This document shows positions 16,998 to 25,887 of a stretch of 64,000 bases of DNA, piece after piece. The DNA is from an uncultured Eggerthellaceae bacterium (GTDB taxonomy: Bacteria > Actinomycetota > Coriobacteriia > Coriobacteriales > Eggerthellaceae): positions 62,001 through 126,000 of the forward strand of contig CAKUFS010000001.1 of the NCBI GenBank assembly GCA_934648845.1. The letters are read 5' to 3'. The notes below the pieces were generated by a model. That model was not told the origin of the DNA, ran no database searches, and saw nothing but the letters and a program-made list of their open reading frames with translations. Within the stretch, counting starts at the first letter, position 1; the number at the start of each line of letters is the position of its first letter. A program made the translations under genes and the position numbers.

Positions 16998-17693
16998 TTA
17001 ATCTCCCACTCCGAAATCGGTGTTGTTCAAAAGGATGTCCACGCGTTGGTTATCAAGGTAGCGCGGCATGATATTTTCCACAAATACGCGTATGACCTGC
17101 GCATCTGGTTTGATGCTGGTGGTGTTCTCGGTCATGATGTTCAAGCAGATGCGCTCAAGGTGCGCTAAGCCCAGCTCGATATCGCGCTCCATGCTTGCTT
17201 GCGTTTGGCCCGTAATGCCGAAGAGGAAGTTGCCTTCTTGAAATCCGCGGCAAATCTTGGCGGGATCGGTTTCGGCAATGCCTTTATGCAGCACGTTTTC
17301 ACGAAACGGCGCATCGAATGTCTCGATGCCGATTTTCATCTTTAAGTTGAAGGGGGCAAACTCTTCGCGCAGTGCGTCAAGGCGATTGCGGTAGTTATAG
17401 TGTGCTTCAAAATGAATGGTGGATATGCCGCGATCTGCGCAAATTTCGGCAAGATAGGCGCGCGTTTGGCGATCAAGTTCGAAAACGGAGCCGCTGTTGA
17501 TGACTTCGATTTCGTCGAATTCGCCCGTTACGCAGTCAAGAACTTGCTTGTTCAGCTCGAAATTCGCCTGGTTATCGCTGCATTTGTCGTCGTGATAGTC
17601 GCAGAATGCGCACGTGGGAAAGGCGCATCCTCTGCCGCGGAGCAATACAATCTCGCGCGGTTGCTTTTCAGTGATTTTGCTATATCGGTCCAT
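16998..17693 (-). CDS. Small radical SAM enzyme, candidate queuine-salvage (QueL-like) protein
   Basis: From ATG 17693 the protein has 231 residues. A TTG at 17711 would add six. The cluster motif CAFPTCAFC (Cys23, Cys28, Cys31) has C-x4-C-x2-C spacing rather than the usual C-x3-C-x2-C. It is followed by acidic and glycine motifs of the SAM barrel (EVINSGSVFELD, KIGIETFDAPFRENVLHKG). Queuine lyase QueL is a radical SAM enzyme that converts salvaged queuine to preQ1. Adjacency to YhhQ makes that the best guess, but identity with QueL is not proven. A perfect palindrome GCGCTTGCAAGCGC lies just upstream of the start (17702-17715). Confidence 0.75.
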   Translation of the reverse strand: MDRYSKITEKQPREIVLLRGRGCAFPTCAFCDYHDDKCSDNQANFELNKQVLDCVTGEFDEIEVINSGSVFELDRQTRAYLAEICADRGISTIHFEAHYNYRNRLDALREEFAPFNLKMKIGIETFDAPFRENVLHKGIAETDPAKICRGFQEGNFLFGITGQTQASMERDIELGLAHLERICLNIMTENTTSIKPDAQVIRVFVENIMPRYLDNQRVDILLNNTDFGVGD

Positions 17694-17962
17694 ATTATTG
17701 TGCGCTTGCAAGCGCCGGACTTAAGCCGCGTTCGCGCATGACCCGCTGCGGCAAGGTGGATTTCGCGCAGCCAAGGTCAATGGCGGGCGCGCAAGTCCCA
17801 CTTCTCATCTCCCTTAGTTTTGATTCGAAAAACGGTTATGTTTCCCGGGCAGGATGGTTACGAACTGCCCTTATGCAATTGCTGGAGCAGTGTACCACAA
17901 AGCAAGGCGAAGCGGTAGGTTTTTTCCGGTGCGCCGCTTGCCCCGATGCCGCCCGTGGGGTT

Positions 17963-17992
17963 TTGGTGTGCAGGCGCGGCTTCCCTTATAAT
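17963..17992 (+). promoter_or_regulatory. Probable sigma-70-type promoter for the secreted lysozyme-like gene
   Basis: TTGGTG at 17963-17968 and TATAAT at 17987-17992 are spaced by 18 bp, ending 28 bp before the GTG start at 18021. The remaining bases between 17694 and 17962 show no gene. Confidence 0.5.
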
Positions 17993-18020
17993 TGGGCTAT
18001 CAATAAGAAAGGATTCGGTA

Positions 18021-19139
18021 GTGAGTACTTTTCTGCGAAGGGAAAAGACGTTCGTTGCGGCGGCTATTGCGCTTGCTGCTTGCGTAGCTGTAGTTTCTCT
18101 GACCGCGTTTGCGCCTTCCGCCCTTGCCGAGGAAAACGATGTGTACGCCCAGGCAAGCGCCGCGCAGCAACAAGTTGAGCAATCGGCGGCAACGTATGAG
18201 CAGGCAAAACAGGCTCTGGAGGAAATAGAGGCCGAAATCGCGGCGAATGAGCAGCGCATTCAAGAGCTTTCGGCGCAGATTCCGCTTCAGCAGGAGAAAA
18301 GCGATGAGGCAATGCGGTCGCTCTACAAAATGCAACAAGAGGGCGGCTCGTTGATAACGCTTTTGCTGTCGTCGGAGAATTTCAACGAGCTCTTGCTGAA
18401 CATCGATTATGTTTCTGCTTTCTACAACAGCAAAATGAGGGAAGTTAACAGCTTGCTTGATATGAAGGCCGAGCTGGATACCACGGCTGCGGGTCTAACC
18501 GAAAAGCGTGCCAAGGCTGCCGAAGAGTCGCAAGCTGCCGAAGATGCGCTGGTCCAAGCGCAGCAATTGCGCGAGCAAGCGCAAGCTGCGGCCGAAGCGG
18601 CGCGCAAGGCGGAAGAGGAAGCCGCCGCTGCGGCAGCTGCCGCAGCCGAAGAAGAAGCTGCGAAGAAGGCTGCTGAAGAAGAAGCCGCCGGTGGCAGCAG
18701 CGCGCCAAGCGAAGGCGATTTGACGAATGGCGACGTTTCTTCGAATCCGGGCAGCGACAACGTTGACTGGTCGGTTGATAAGAGCGACTTCGTAAACCAA
18801 TGGGCGGGGCGCATCGATGCGTACTTGTCTGGTTCGCCGCTGTCGGGTCAGGGTGCCACGTTTGCCGCCGCTGCCTGGGATTATGGCATTGACCCGCGTT
18901 TCTCGCCAGCAATTTCGTGTGTTGAGAGTTCCAAGGGACTCTATTGTTTCCGCAGTCACAATGCGTGGGGCTGGGGGAGTTCATCGTGGGACAGCTGGGA
19001 AGAGGCCATTAACGCCCATGTGCGCGGCCTTTCGCGCGGCTATGGCTACACGATAACGATCGAAGGCGCCAAGAAATACTGCCCGCCGAACTGGGAATTC
19101 TGGTATTCGCGCGTGTGCGCGGAGATGGCGAAAATCTAG
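18021..19139 (+). CDS. Secreted coiled-coil protein with lysozyme-like C-terminal domain
   Basis: The start is GTG 18021 with AAAGGA 10 nt upstream. This gives 372 residues. A signal peptide (about 1-36, cut near ALA-EEN) is followed by a coiled coil (about 40-225), like PcsB/EnvC-type wall-hydrolase regulators, ending in Glu/Ala repeats. A Ser/Gly linker leads to a domain (about 260-372) with FAAAAWDYGIDPRFSPAISCVESSKG and AWGWGSSSW, resembling lytic transglycosylase or glucosaminidase folds with a catalytic Glu near ISCVES. It likely cuts peptidoglycan outside the cell. Two cysteine pairs may form disulfides. Confidence 0.85.
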   Translation: MSTFLRREKTFVAAAIALAACVAVVSLTAFAPSALAEENDVYAQASAAQQQVEQSAATYEQAKQALEEIEAEIAANEQRIQELSAQIPLQQEKSDEAMRSLYKMQQEGGSLITLLLSSENFNELLLNIDYVSAFYNSKMREVNSLLDMKAELDTTAAGLTEKRAKAAEESQAAEDALVQAQQLREQAQAAAEAARKAEEEAAAAAAAAAEEEAAKKAAEEEAAGGSSAPSEGDLTNGDVSSNPGSDNVDWSVDKSDFVNQWAGRIDAYLSGSPLSGQGATFAAAAWDYGIDPRFSPAISCVESSKGLYCFRSHNAWGWGSSSWDSWEEAINAHVRGLSRGYGYTITIEGAKKYCPPNWEFWYSRVCAEMAKI

Positions 19140-19202
19140 GTTTTGTTGCGTTTCGTGGGGTTGGTCGATGGGGACGCGCTCGTGAACTCCGTTCGATGTG
19201 CC

Positions 19203-19240
19203 CGCGTTTCGCGAAGGATGCCGCTCCTTCGCGAAACGCG
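19203..19240. terminator. Strong hairpin between convergent genes
   Basis: A perfect 16-bp stem CGCGTTTCGCGAAGGA (19203-19218) pairs with 19225-19240 around a 6-nt loop. There is no T-run, but its place between convergent genes fits a two-way transcription stop. Confidence 0.65.
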
Positions 19241-19258
19241 TTCGTCCGTTGTTGCCGT

Positions 19259-20155
19259 CTAGAAGTGATACCCGTACGAATCCGCCAGCAGCACATCGAA
19301 CTCAAAATCGTTGTCGATAAACCACTCAATAATGGTAGGCAGTGCCTCTACCGTGGTGTCTTTTGCGGCGGAATCGTGCATTAAAACGCAGCAAGAATGG
19401 CATCCTTCTGCCTGGTCAAGGGCGTAATCGGCGATAAATTGCGCATCGTGATCACCGCCATCGCCGCTTGAGACGTTCCAGTCAAAGTAGTGGTAATTCT
19501 CGCGTGCCATGCGGTCGGTGATATCGTTGACAATTGCGCCGTTGAAGCTGTTGTGACTGCCGCCGGGGAAGCGCACGAGCGTAGGTTCAAAGCCCAGGTA
19601 GCCTTCGATTGCGGCGCCCGCTTCATGCAAATCGCTCCAATAGGCATCGGCGCTGGCATACACTTGCTTGTAATCGTGTGTGTACGTATGGATAGCCACC
19701 TGGTTTCCGGCATCCCAAATGTCCTTTACGTATTCAAGCTGGGGCTGGTTGCCTTTCACGAACCAGGTTGCTTTTACGCCGTAGGAATCCAAGATTTCCA
19801 AAATGCGGTGTGTGTTGGTCGAAGGGCCGTCGTCGAACGTGAGATACACGGTTTTTGGGCCGGGCTTGGCATCGTTTTCGCTGGTGCTGGTGGCGCGGCG
19901 CTCCTCGGCGCTGCGTTCGTGTGCAATTGCAAGGTTTCCGGCCTCCGTTTTCTTGGCCCCTTGCTTTTCGGGTGCGTTTACTGAAGTCGCGTCTGCGGAT
20001 GCCGAACTGTCTGAAGCGCTGGTGTCGGAATCACCGCCGAAAAGCGAGCAAGCCCCCACGCCAATAAGCACTAAAAGCAGCAGCGCGATAAGGGCTGCAA
20101 AAGTTTTTGAAGAGAGTGATTTTTTCTGCGGCGTGCGTCTTCGGGGTGTTGTCAT
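19259..20155 (-). CDS. NodB-type polysaccharide deacetylase, membrane-anchored
   Basis: The start at ATG 20155 has AAAAGGAAG 10 nt upstream. An upstream GTG at 20179 is less likely. The 298-residue protein opens with a basic stretch and one hydrophobic helix (about 18-35) ending in GVGAC, a possible lipobox with Cys36. A Ser/Ala-rich linker precedes the NodB domain, which has TFDDGPS, HTYTHD (zinc histidines), RFPGG, DWNVSSGDG and LMHD. The family removes N- or O-acetyl groups from peptidoglycan or other glycans. It faces the lysozyme-like gene, and both act on the wall, so a functional link is possible. Confidence 0.92.
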   Translation of the reverse strand: MTTPRRRTPQKKSLSSKTFAALIALLLLVLIGVGACSLFGGDSDTSASDSSASADATSVNAPEKQGAKKTEAGNLAIAHERSAEERRATSTSENDAKPGPKTVYLTFDDGPSTNTHRILEILDSYGVKATWFVKGNQPQLEYVKDIWDAGNQVAIHTYTHDYKQVYASADAYWSDLHEAGAAIEGYLGFEPTLVRFPGGSHNSFNGAIVNDITDRMARENYHYFDWNVSSGDGGDHDAQFIADYALDQAEGCHSCCVLMHDSAAKDTTVEALPTIIEWFIDNDFEFDVLLADSYGYHF

Positions 20156-20527
20156 GGCTATCGCTTCCTTTTGTACCACCCCGCCATTCTACCGCATTTG
20201 CACAAAAGCATGCGGTTTTCGTTTTCTTCCCGTGTTGTTGCGCCGCAGCATTGTGCTGCGGGCGGTTGCGGACCGGTCGTCGCGACCACCCCTGCTCCTC
20301 TTCGCTGGCATCTTCGCCCCTTACGTGCCTTCGCCAACGCCCGCTGACACCTGCTCGCTTCCGCCCGCACCCCTTCGCCGGCGCCTTCGCCACCTTTTCT
20401 CGTACCCTCATGGCAGGGAAAATGCAACGTTGCGCGGGGCGGCGCGGGTGATTCGGTATATACTATTTAGTTACAGAAAAACGCAAGAACCGCGTACCCC
20501 AATATTATTCCCCAAAGGAGGGCTCAT
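20156..20527. other. Divergent intergenic region before metG
   Basis: No gene is supported. The stretch is pyrimidine-rich with CTTCGCC-type simple repeats (about 20290-20400). TATACT at 20459-20464 is a likely -10 for metG, although no -35 is clear. No T-box leader motif is visible. Confidence 0.5.
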
Positions 20528-22120
20528 ATGTCCAAGGGAACCTATTCGTTTACGACGCCTATCTATTACGTGAATGCCGCGCCTCATCTGGGCACTGCTT
20601 ACACCACCATTGCCGCTGATGCCGTGGCGCGCTACCAGCGCATGAACGGTTACGACGTTGCTTTTGTTACCGGCATGGACGAGCACGGCCAGAAGGTCGC
20701 CGATACCGCCGCCAGCAAGGGCATGACTCCGCAGGAATGGTGCGACTCCATGGAGCCGGCCTTCCGCGACGCGTGGAAAATGCTTGATATCACGTACACC
20801 GACTTCGTGCGCACTACCGAGCCGCGTCACGCTGAATCGGTGAAGAAGTTTTGGAACGATTTGTACGAGAAGGGCTTCCTGTATAAGGGTTCCTACGAAG
20901 GTTGGTATTGCGTTCACGAGGAAACGTATTACGCCGAGAGCGATTTGGAGAAAAACGACGACGGCGAATTTGTGTGCCCCGACTGCAAACGCCCTGTTCA
21001 GAAGGCTGGTGGCGAAGAGAACTGGTTCTTCAAGTTGAGCGAGTTTGCCGAGCCGCTGTTGGACTTCTACGAGGAAAACCCCGATTTCATTCGTCCTGTG
21101 ACGCGTAAAAACGAGATTGTGAGCTTTGTGAAAAGCGGTCTGAAGGACCTGTCGATCAGCCGCTCTACGTTCGATTGGGGCGTTCCGCTGCCGTTTGACC
21201 AGGGTCATGTTGCCTACGTGTGGGCCGATGCGCTGCTGGCGTACTTGACGGGCATCGGTTACGGCCAAGACGACACGCGCCCGGGCGAATTCGAGGCGCG
21301 CTGGCCCATGCAGTACCACTTTGTGGGCAAGGACATCACGCGCTTCCACTGCGTTATTTGGCCGGCTATGCTCATGGCGGCCGGCATGCCCATTACGCAC
21401 ACGGTGTTCGGCCACGGCTTTTTGATGGTGGGTGGCGAAAAGATGTCGAAGTCCAAGGGCAACGGCATTAAACCCGCTGATCTGGTGGCAATTTACGGCG
21501 TGGATGCGTATCGCTATTACTTCCTGTCTGACGTGCGTTTTGGCGCCGACGGCGGCATTTCCATCGAGCGCATGACGCAGGTGTACAACGCCGACTTGGC
21601 GAATACGTGGGGCAACTTGTGCAGCCGCGTTCCCGGCATGAACTTGAAGTATTTCGATGGCGTGGTGCCTGCTGTTCCCGAAAGCGCTGCTGCGCTGGTG
21701 CAGGAGAATCCGCTGCGCGCCATTGCCGATGAGCTGTACGCCAAATACGACGAATGCATGACGCAAGTTGATTTCACGGGTGCTGTTTCCGCAGTCCAGG
21801 AGCTTGCGCACCGTGCGAACCTCTATATCGACGAAACTGAGCCGTTCCGTATGGCAAAAGATCCGGAAAAGCGCGACGAGCTTGCTGCCGTTATGTACAA
21901 CTTGCTGGAAGCCATTCGCATCATCGCCCTGTTCATGGCGCCGTTCATGCCGAACACGTCCGCCGAGGTGTACAAGCGCCTGGGTCTGGGCGACATCACC
22001 GCCATCACGGACATCCAGGCGGCAAGCGCGTGGGGCCAGCTGACCGCAGGCAACCCGGTGGAGAAGGGCGAGGCGCTGTTCCCGCGTTTGGACGAGGCCG
22101 CCATTGAGTTGAACATGTAG
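20528..22120 (+). CDS. metG: Methionyl-tRNA synthetase
   Basis: This class I synthetase charges tRNA-Met for initiation and elongation. The start ATG 20528 follows AAAGGAGGG. The HIGH signature is PHLGTAY (about 18-24). A CPDCKRPV motif lies in the connective zinc region, and KMSKSKGN is near residue 310. At 530 residues it lacks the C-terminal OB-fold tRNA-binding extension seen in longer MetG proteins, which is a normal variant. It is followed after 64 bp by the TatD nuclease gene, a common neighbour of metG. Confidence 0.97.
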   Translation: MSKGTYSFTTPIYYVNAAPHLGTAYTTIAADAVARYQRMNGYDVAFVTGMDEHGQKVADTAASKGMTPQEWCDSMEPAFRDAWKMLDITYTDFVRTTEPRHAESVKKFWNDLYEKGFLYKGSYEGWYCVHEETYYAESDLEKNDDGEFVCPDCKRPVQKAGGEENWFFKLSEFAEPLLDFYEENPDFIRPVTRKNEIVSFVKSGLKDLSISRSTFDWGVPLPFDQGHVAYVWADALLAYLTGIGYGQDDTRPGEFEARWPMQYHFVGKDITRFHCVIWPAMLMAAGMPITHTVFGHGFLMVGGEKMSKSKGNGIKPADLVAIYGVDAYRYYFLSDVRFGADGGISIERMTQVYNADLANTWGNLCSRVPGMNLKYFDGVVPAVPESAAALVQENPLRAIADELYAKYDECMTQVDFTGAVSAVQELAHRANLYIDETEPFRMAKDPEKRDELAAVMYNLLEAIRIIALFMAPFMPNTSAEVYKRLGLGDITAITDIQAASAWGQLTAGNPVEKGEALFPRLDEAAIELNM

Positions 22121-22184
22121 TTTCGCGTGCGATGGTGCGCGTATGAGCGCGTGGATGTGCGATACGTTGTGAGAAGCTGCTGCT

Positions 22185-23123
22185 ATGCCTTTTGATACTG
22201 AAGAAGAGATTTTTTACGATGCGCTGTTCCGTCAGCGACGCAAGCATGGCGTGTATCGCCTGGTAGATGCGCCGTTGATGGAAGGCGCTATTGCTGATAC
22301 GCATTGTCACACCCATTTGCTGCCCGATCCTGCGCTCGCGTTCGCACGCTGCGCGGTGAATGGGGTCGATTTCGTGTGCAACATGATAGATATTGTGGAA
22401 GACAACCCCTGTACCAGGGAAAACGTGCGCAATTGGTTGCAGGATGCCGCGCGCGTGCGGGATGAGATTGCGCCGGGATGCACGCGACCGCTGCCCCAGG
22501 TGTGCTTTGCCGTGGGTTGCCACCCGCATAACGCGAAGGACTTCGACGCTGCCGCCGAGCAGCGGCTTCGCCAGGAGCTTGAAGACCCGCAGGTGCGTGC
22601 GATTGGCGAGATCGGGTTGGATTTCCATTACGATTTGTCGCCGCGTGACGTGCAGGAAGAAGTGTTTCGCAAGCAGCTCCGCCTAGCGCATGAGCTGGGG
22701 TTTCCTGTTGTGCTGCACATTCGTGAGGCGCACGATGTGGCGTTGCGCGTGCTGTTTGAAGAAGGGTTTCCTTCGGCGGGCACATTGCTGCATTGCTTCA
22801 ACCTGGGGCCGGAAGACCTTACGCCGTGGCTTGAGCACGATTGCTATGTGGGGTTGGGCGGTCCGGTGACGTTCAAGAAGAGCGACTTCACGCGCGAAGC
22901 GGCGAAAAACGTGCCGCTGAACAGGCTTGTTACGGAAACCGATGCGCCGTACATGACGCCTGAGCCCATGCGCGGCATTACGTGCTGGGCCGATCATGTG
23001 ATTTTCACGGCAGATGCGCTGGCGCGTGAGCGCGGATGCGCAACGTCGCAGGAGCGGGCTGATTTCTTCCGCGCGCTTCACAATAACGCGCAGCGTTTTT
23101 ACGGTTTTGAGCGCGAGGCGTAG
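22185..23123 (+). CDS. TatD-family metal-dependent hydrolase/DNase
   Basis: This 312-residue amidohydrolase-fold protein has DTHCHTHLL near residue 38 (metal ligands), GEIGLDFHYD near 143, HIREAHD, LHCFN and TETDAPY (catalytic Asp). TatD enzymes are 3'-5' exonucleases or related phosphohydrolases acting in DNA quality control. A 30-residue N-terminal extension precedes the barrel. The gene lies downstream of metG, as in many bacteria, and is probably co-transcribed with it. Confidence 0.93.
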   Translation: MPFDTEEEIFYDALFRQRRKHGVYRLVDAPLMEGAIADTHCHTHLLPDPALAFARCAVNGVDFVCNMIDIVEDNPCTRENVRNWLQDAARVRDEIAPGCTRPLPQVCFAVGCHPHNAKDFDAAAEQRLRQELEDPQVRAIGEIGLDFHYDLSPRDVQEEVFRKQLRLAHELGFPVVLHIREAHDVALRVLFEEGFPSAGTLLHCFNLGPEDLTPWLEHDCYVGLGGPVTFKKSDFTREAAKNVPLNRLVTETDAPYMTPEPMRGITCWADHVIFTADALARERGCATSQERADFFRALHNNAQRFYGFEREA

Positions 23124-23308
23124 TGCGGTTGGGTAGGCGCGATTGGAAGCGCTCAGACGGGCCCAGATGAGGTTCAAGGCGGGCTCGGTTGCGTTTTGAT
23201 GCAGCAAAAAAGGCAGGTCATTCGGGTATAATGGCTGTGATGATGCAGTAGATGCTTAGTAGGGCGCACACGGGGGATGCGCGTAAACGAAGAAGGGCGG
23301 AAACGAAA

Positions 23309-24250
23309 ATGAACAGAGTGATTGTGGTCGGGTCTCCGCGCACGAATGGGCGCAGCGCCGCTTTGGCCGAAGAACTCTTCGAGGCGTGCATTGAGGAATG
23401 TCCCGATGATCAGATTTCGCTCATTCCGCTGTCAAGCTTGACGGTGCTGCCTTGCGAAGGCTGCAATTTTTGTATGAAAAGCGAAGGTCACGCGTGCCAT
23501 TTGGAAGATGACATGATGGATATTCGCGAAGTGCTTGATGATGCCGATGAGCTGACGATTGTTTCCCCAGTGTATTTTGCAAGTGCGCCAGCCACCTTGA
23601 AAGCGTTCCTTGATCGTTTGCAGCCGTATTTCTGGACGGATGCGCGCCATGGGGAGTTGCGCCCGGCAACGTTGCATGTTATTGGTGAAGGTCACGATCC
23701 GTTTGGGTTCGAGCCGCTGGTGGTAACGGTGAAGTCGGCGGCGTTTACCGCGGGGTTCAAGTTGGAGCGCGTGCTGAACTGGGTGGAAAAGATCAGCGCG
23801 AAGGGCGAGATATTGGATGACGCCCAGTTGATAGAGGTCGCATGGCCCGAATCGTCCGCGCAGGTTTCTGGTCGGGCTTCGGACTTTGATGCGCTGGGGG
23901 AATCCCCAGTTTCGGCTGCGGTCATTGATGAGGAGGCGCAGGTGGCTGCAAAAGCTCCTGCCGCAGCGGCAAAAGCGCAGGCAGGCGCCCCGAAGGCTGC
24001 TGTTCCGAAAGCCGCGGGTAAATCGAAGAACCCGGGCGTTGTTTTGAATGTGCATGGCGCACCGAAGTGCGCAGGTGCCTCAAGGGGTGCGGGTTCCTCA
24101 AAGAAGCAGGGGAGCAGGAAGCCGCAGCAAGGAGCTTCGCGCGGCGCTGGCGCTTCGAGGCCCTCGGGAACGAAAAAGCCGCAGCAAGGTAAAAGGCCGC
24201 AGGGTTCCTCTAAGGCGTCCCAAGCATCTAAAAAGTCAGGAAATCGCTAA
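23309..24250 (+). CDS. NADPH-dependent FMN reductase/iron-sulfur flavoprotein-like protein with basic disordered tail
   Basis: From ATG 23309 the protein has 313 residues. The flavodoxin-like domain (1-175) shows VVGSPRTNGRSAALAEEL (FMN phosphate loop), PCEGCNFCMKSEGHAC, a cysteine set like that of iron-sulfur flavoproteins, and SPVYFASAPATLKAFLDR. The C-terminal 100 residues are Lys, Arg, Ser and Gly repeats with no fold, perhaps binding nucleic acid. Such proteins pass electrons to low-potential acceptors in anaerobes. TATAAT at 23227-23232 is a likely -10. It ends 2 bp before rsmA, so the genes are coupled. Confidence 0.85.
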   Translation: MNRVIVVGSPRTNGRSAALAEELFEACIEECPDDQISLIPLSSLTVLPCEGCNFCMKSEGHACHLEDDMMDIREVLDDADELTIVSPVYFASAPATLKAFLDRLQPYFWTDARHGELRPATLHVIGEGHDPFGFEPLVVTVKSAAFTAGFKLERVLNWVEKISAKGEILDDAQLIEVAWPESSAQVSGRASDFDALGESPVSAAVIDEEAQVAAKAPAAAAKAQAGAPKAAVPKAAGKSKNPGVVLNVHGAPKCAGASRGAGSSKKQGSRKPQQGASRGAGASRPSGTKKPQQGKRPQGSSKASQASKKSGNR

Positions 24251-24252
24251 TC

Positions 24253-25242
24253 ATGGCAAAGCTTTCGAAGTACGCAAGTGTTGGTGAAACACGCAAGGTT
24301 TTAGAGCGCCACGGATTGGCAACGAAGCATGCGCTGGGTCAAAACTTCCTGGTCAACGATGATATTCTGAAGAAGATCGTTGACCTTGCCGCGCTGGATG
24401 GAGCCGATGACGTTCTTGAAATCGGTCCCGGTATCGGCACGCTTACCGTCACGTTGCTGCAAAACGCGCGCTCGGTGATTTCCGTTGAGTTTGACCTCGA
24501 TTTGCCTGCGGTTCTGGCCGAAACAACGGCTCCTTGGGCTGATTCCTTCGCGCTTATTGAAAACGATGCGCTCAATGTTTCTTCGGCCGATGTTGAAACT
24601 GCGTTCGCGCGCGTTCATGCGGATGCGGGTGCAGATGATGCGGGTGCAGATGATGCGGATAGCACCCGGGTGGAGCAGGCGTCTTCCGCGCGCAGCTTCC
24701 CCAACAAACTGGTGGCAAATCTTCCGTATGCCGTGGCAGCAACGGTGGTGCTGGATTACTTCCAGCGCTTCGATGCGTTGGAGAGCATGACGGTCATGGT
24801 GCAGCGTGAAGTGGCCGATCGCATGATGGCGCAGCCGGGCGTGAAAGATTACGGCGCGTTCACGGTAAAGCTTTCGCTGTACGCGCAGCCTGCGGGGCGT
24901 TTTCCCGTAGGGCCGGGTAATTTCTTTCCGCCTCCGCGCGTTGATTCGGCGGTGATTCGCTTAGACCGTCGTAATTGCTGCGATGAGCAGGGAAATCCCT
25001 TGACAGCAGAAGAGGTGCGCGCGGCGTGTCTCATGGCCGATGCCGCTTTTGCCACGCGCCGAAAGACGCTTTCGAATTCTTGCAAGACGTTCTTCTCGGG
25101 TAAGGGGGAGCAGGGCAAACGTGTTGCCGTGCAGCTTCCCGCATTGTTTGAGCAGGCGGGCATTGATGCGCGCCGACGGGGGGAAACGCTGACTCAGGCG
25201 GAGTTTATTGCGTTGGCGCGCGCGTATCTTGCGTGCTGTTAA
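24253..25242 (+). CDS. rsmA: 16S rRNA (A1518/A1519) dimethyltransferase
   Basis: RsmA (KsgA) dimethylates two adjacent adenines near the 3' end of 16S rRNA, a late step in 30S assembly. The 329-residue protein shows LGQNFLVNDDILKKIVDLA, the SAM loop EIGPGIGTLT, and NLPYAVAATVV (motif IV NLPY). Helical C-terminal residues complete the fold. An acidic insert near residues 120-140 (ADAGADDAGADDAD) is encoded by a 15-bp tandem repeat (about 24621-24660) and is not part of the family core. The pairing with a veg gene downstream matches the ksgA-veg order known from Bacillota. Confidence 0.97.
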   Translation: MAKLSKYASVGETRKVLERHGLATKHALGQNFLVNDDILKKIVDLAALDGADDVLEIGPGIGTLTVTLLQNARSVISVEFDLDLPAVLAETTAPWADSFALIENDALNVSSADVETAFARVHADAGADDAGADDADSTRVEQASSARSFPNKLVANLPYAVAATVVLDYFQRFDALESMTVMVQREVADRMMAQPGVKDYGAFTVKLSLYAQPAGRFPVGPGNFFPPPRVDSAVIRLDRRNCCDEQGNPLTAEEVRAACLMADAAFATRRKTLSNSCKTFFSGKGEQGKRVAVQLPALFEQAGIDARRRGETLTQAEFIALARAYLACC

Positions 25243-25392
25243 GTTGCAATTGGCGTCGCGTTTCTGCGTCTGTGGTTCGCTCTTTCGTGGGAGTTTTTTA
25301 CGTGCTGCTCAATATGCCTGCACTGTGAACACCTCTTCGCGTCTCTAAATGTGTTGTAAACGTGCATTAAGAAAATAGTTGCTTACAACCAC

Positions 25393-25420
25393 TTGACAAA
25401 CGTGATAAACTATTTATTCG
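25393..25420 (+). promoter_or_regulatory. Probable promoter of the Veg-family gene
   Basis: A consensus TTGACA lies at 25393-25398, with TATTCG at 25415-25420 as the best -10 at 16-bp spacing. The local sequence is AT-rich. The veg ATG is 35 bp further on. Confidence 0.5.
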
Positions 25421-25454
25421 CATTGTTGTACGTTTTTTCACAAGGATATAGAGA

Positions 25455-25811
25455 ATGGATCTGCAAAAGCAAGCACTGATTATTGACTCCATCCATGATA
25501 CGTTGAATGCTCTGGTGGGTCAACGTCTGGGTGTTCGCGAGAATATGGGTCGTTCGAAAATCGTTGAGGGTGAGGGTACGCTCACTCAAGTGCATCCGCG
25601 TTTGTTCATTATGGAAATCGATCGTAAGCGTGGTCGCACCGCGCGCAAATCGTTCCAGTTTGCCGATATTTTGACCGGTATGGTGAAACTTTCGCAGAAT
25701 GGACAGCCGATTTTCGGAACGTTTGTCGTAGAAGATGAAGAAGAAGACTACGGCGAAGACTCCCTTATCGATGATGACCTGGACAAAGAAGAAGAAACCG
25801 TTATTTTCTAA
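25455..25811 (+). CDS. veg: Veg-family protein
   Basis: This 118-residue protein carries the Veg/DUF1021 core: IHDTLNALVGQRLGVRENMGR and VHPRLFIMEIDRK, then YADVLT-like FQFADILTGMVKLS. Veg proteins are small beta-barrel proteins strongly expressed in Bacillus and linked to biofilm and sporulation control. Their molecular action is not settled. Here the core is followed by an extra acidic tail of about 25 residues (EDEEEDYGEDS). Position after rsmA supports the assignment. It has its own promoter and a strong terminator. Confidence 0.88.
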   Translation: MDLQKQALIIDSIHDTLNALVGQRLGVRENMGRSKIVEGEGTLTQVHPRLFIMEIDRKRGRTARKSFQFADILTGMVKLSQNGQPIFGTFVVEDEEEDYGEDSLIDDDLDKEEETVIF

Positions 25812-25833
25812 CGTTTCGATACTCTTCAGCAAG

Positions 25834-25872
25834 AAAAAAATGAGCGTCCCATTCGCGGGACGCTCATTTTTT
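25834..25872 (+). terminator. Rho-independent terminator of veg
   Basis: TGAGCGTCCC (25841-25850) pairs with GGGACGCTCA (25857-25866) around a 6-nt loop. A7 flanks the stem on the left and T6 on the right, so it can act in both directions. Confidence 0.9.
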
Positions 25873-25887
25873 GTGCGCGTTGCTCAT

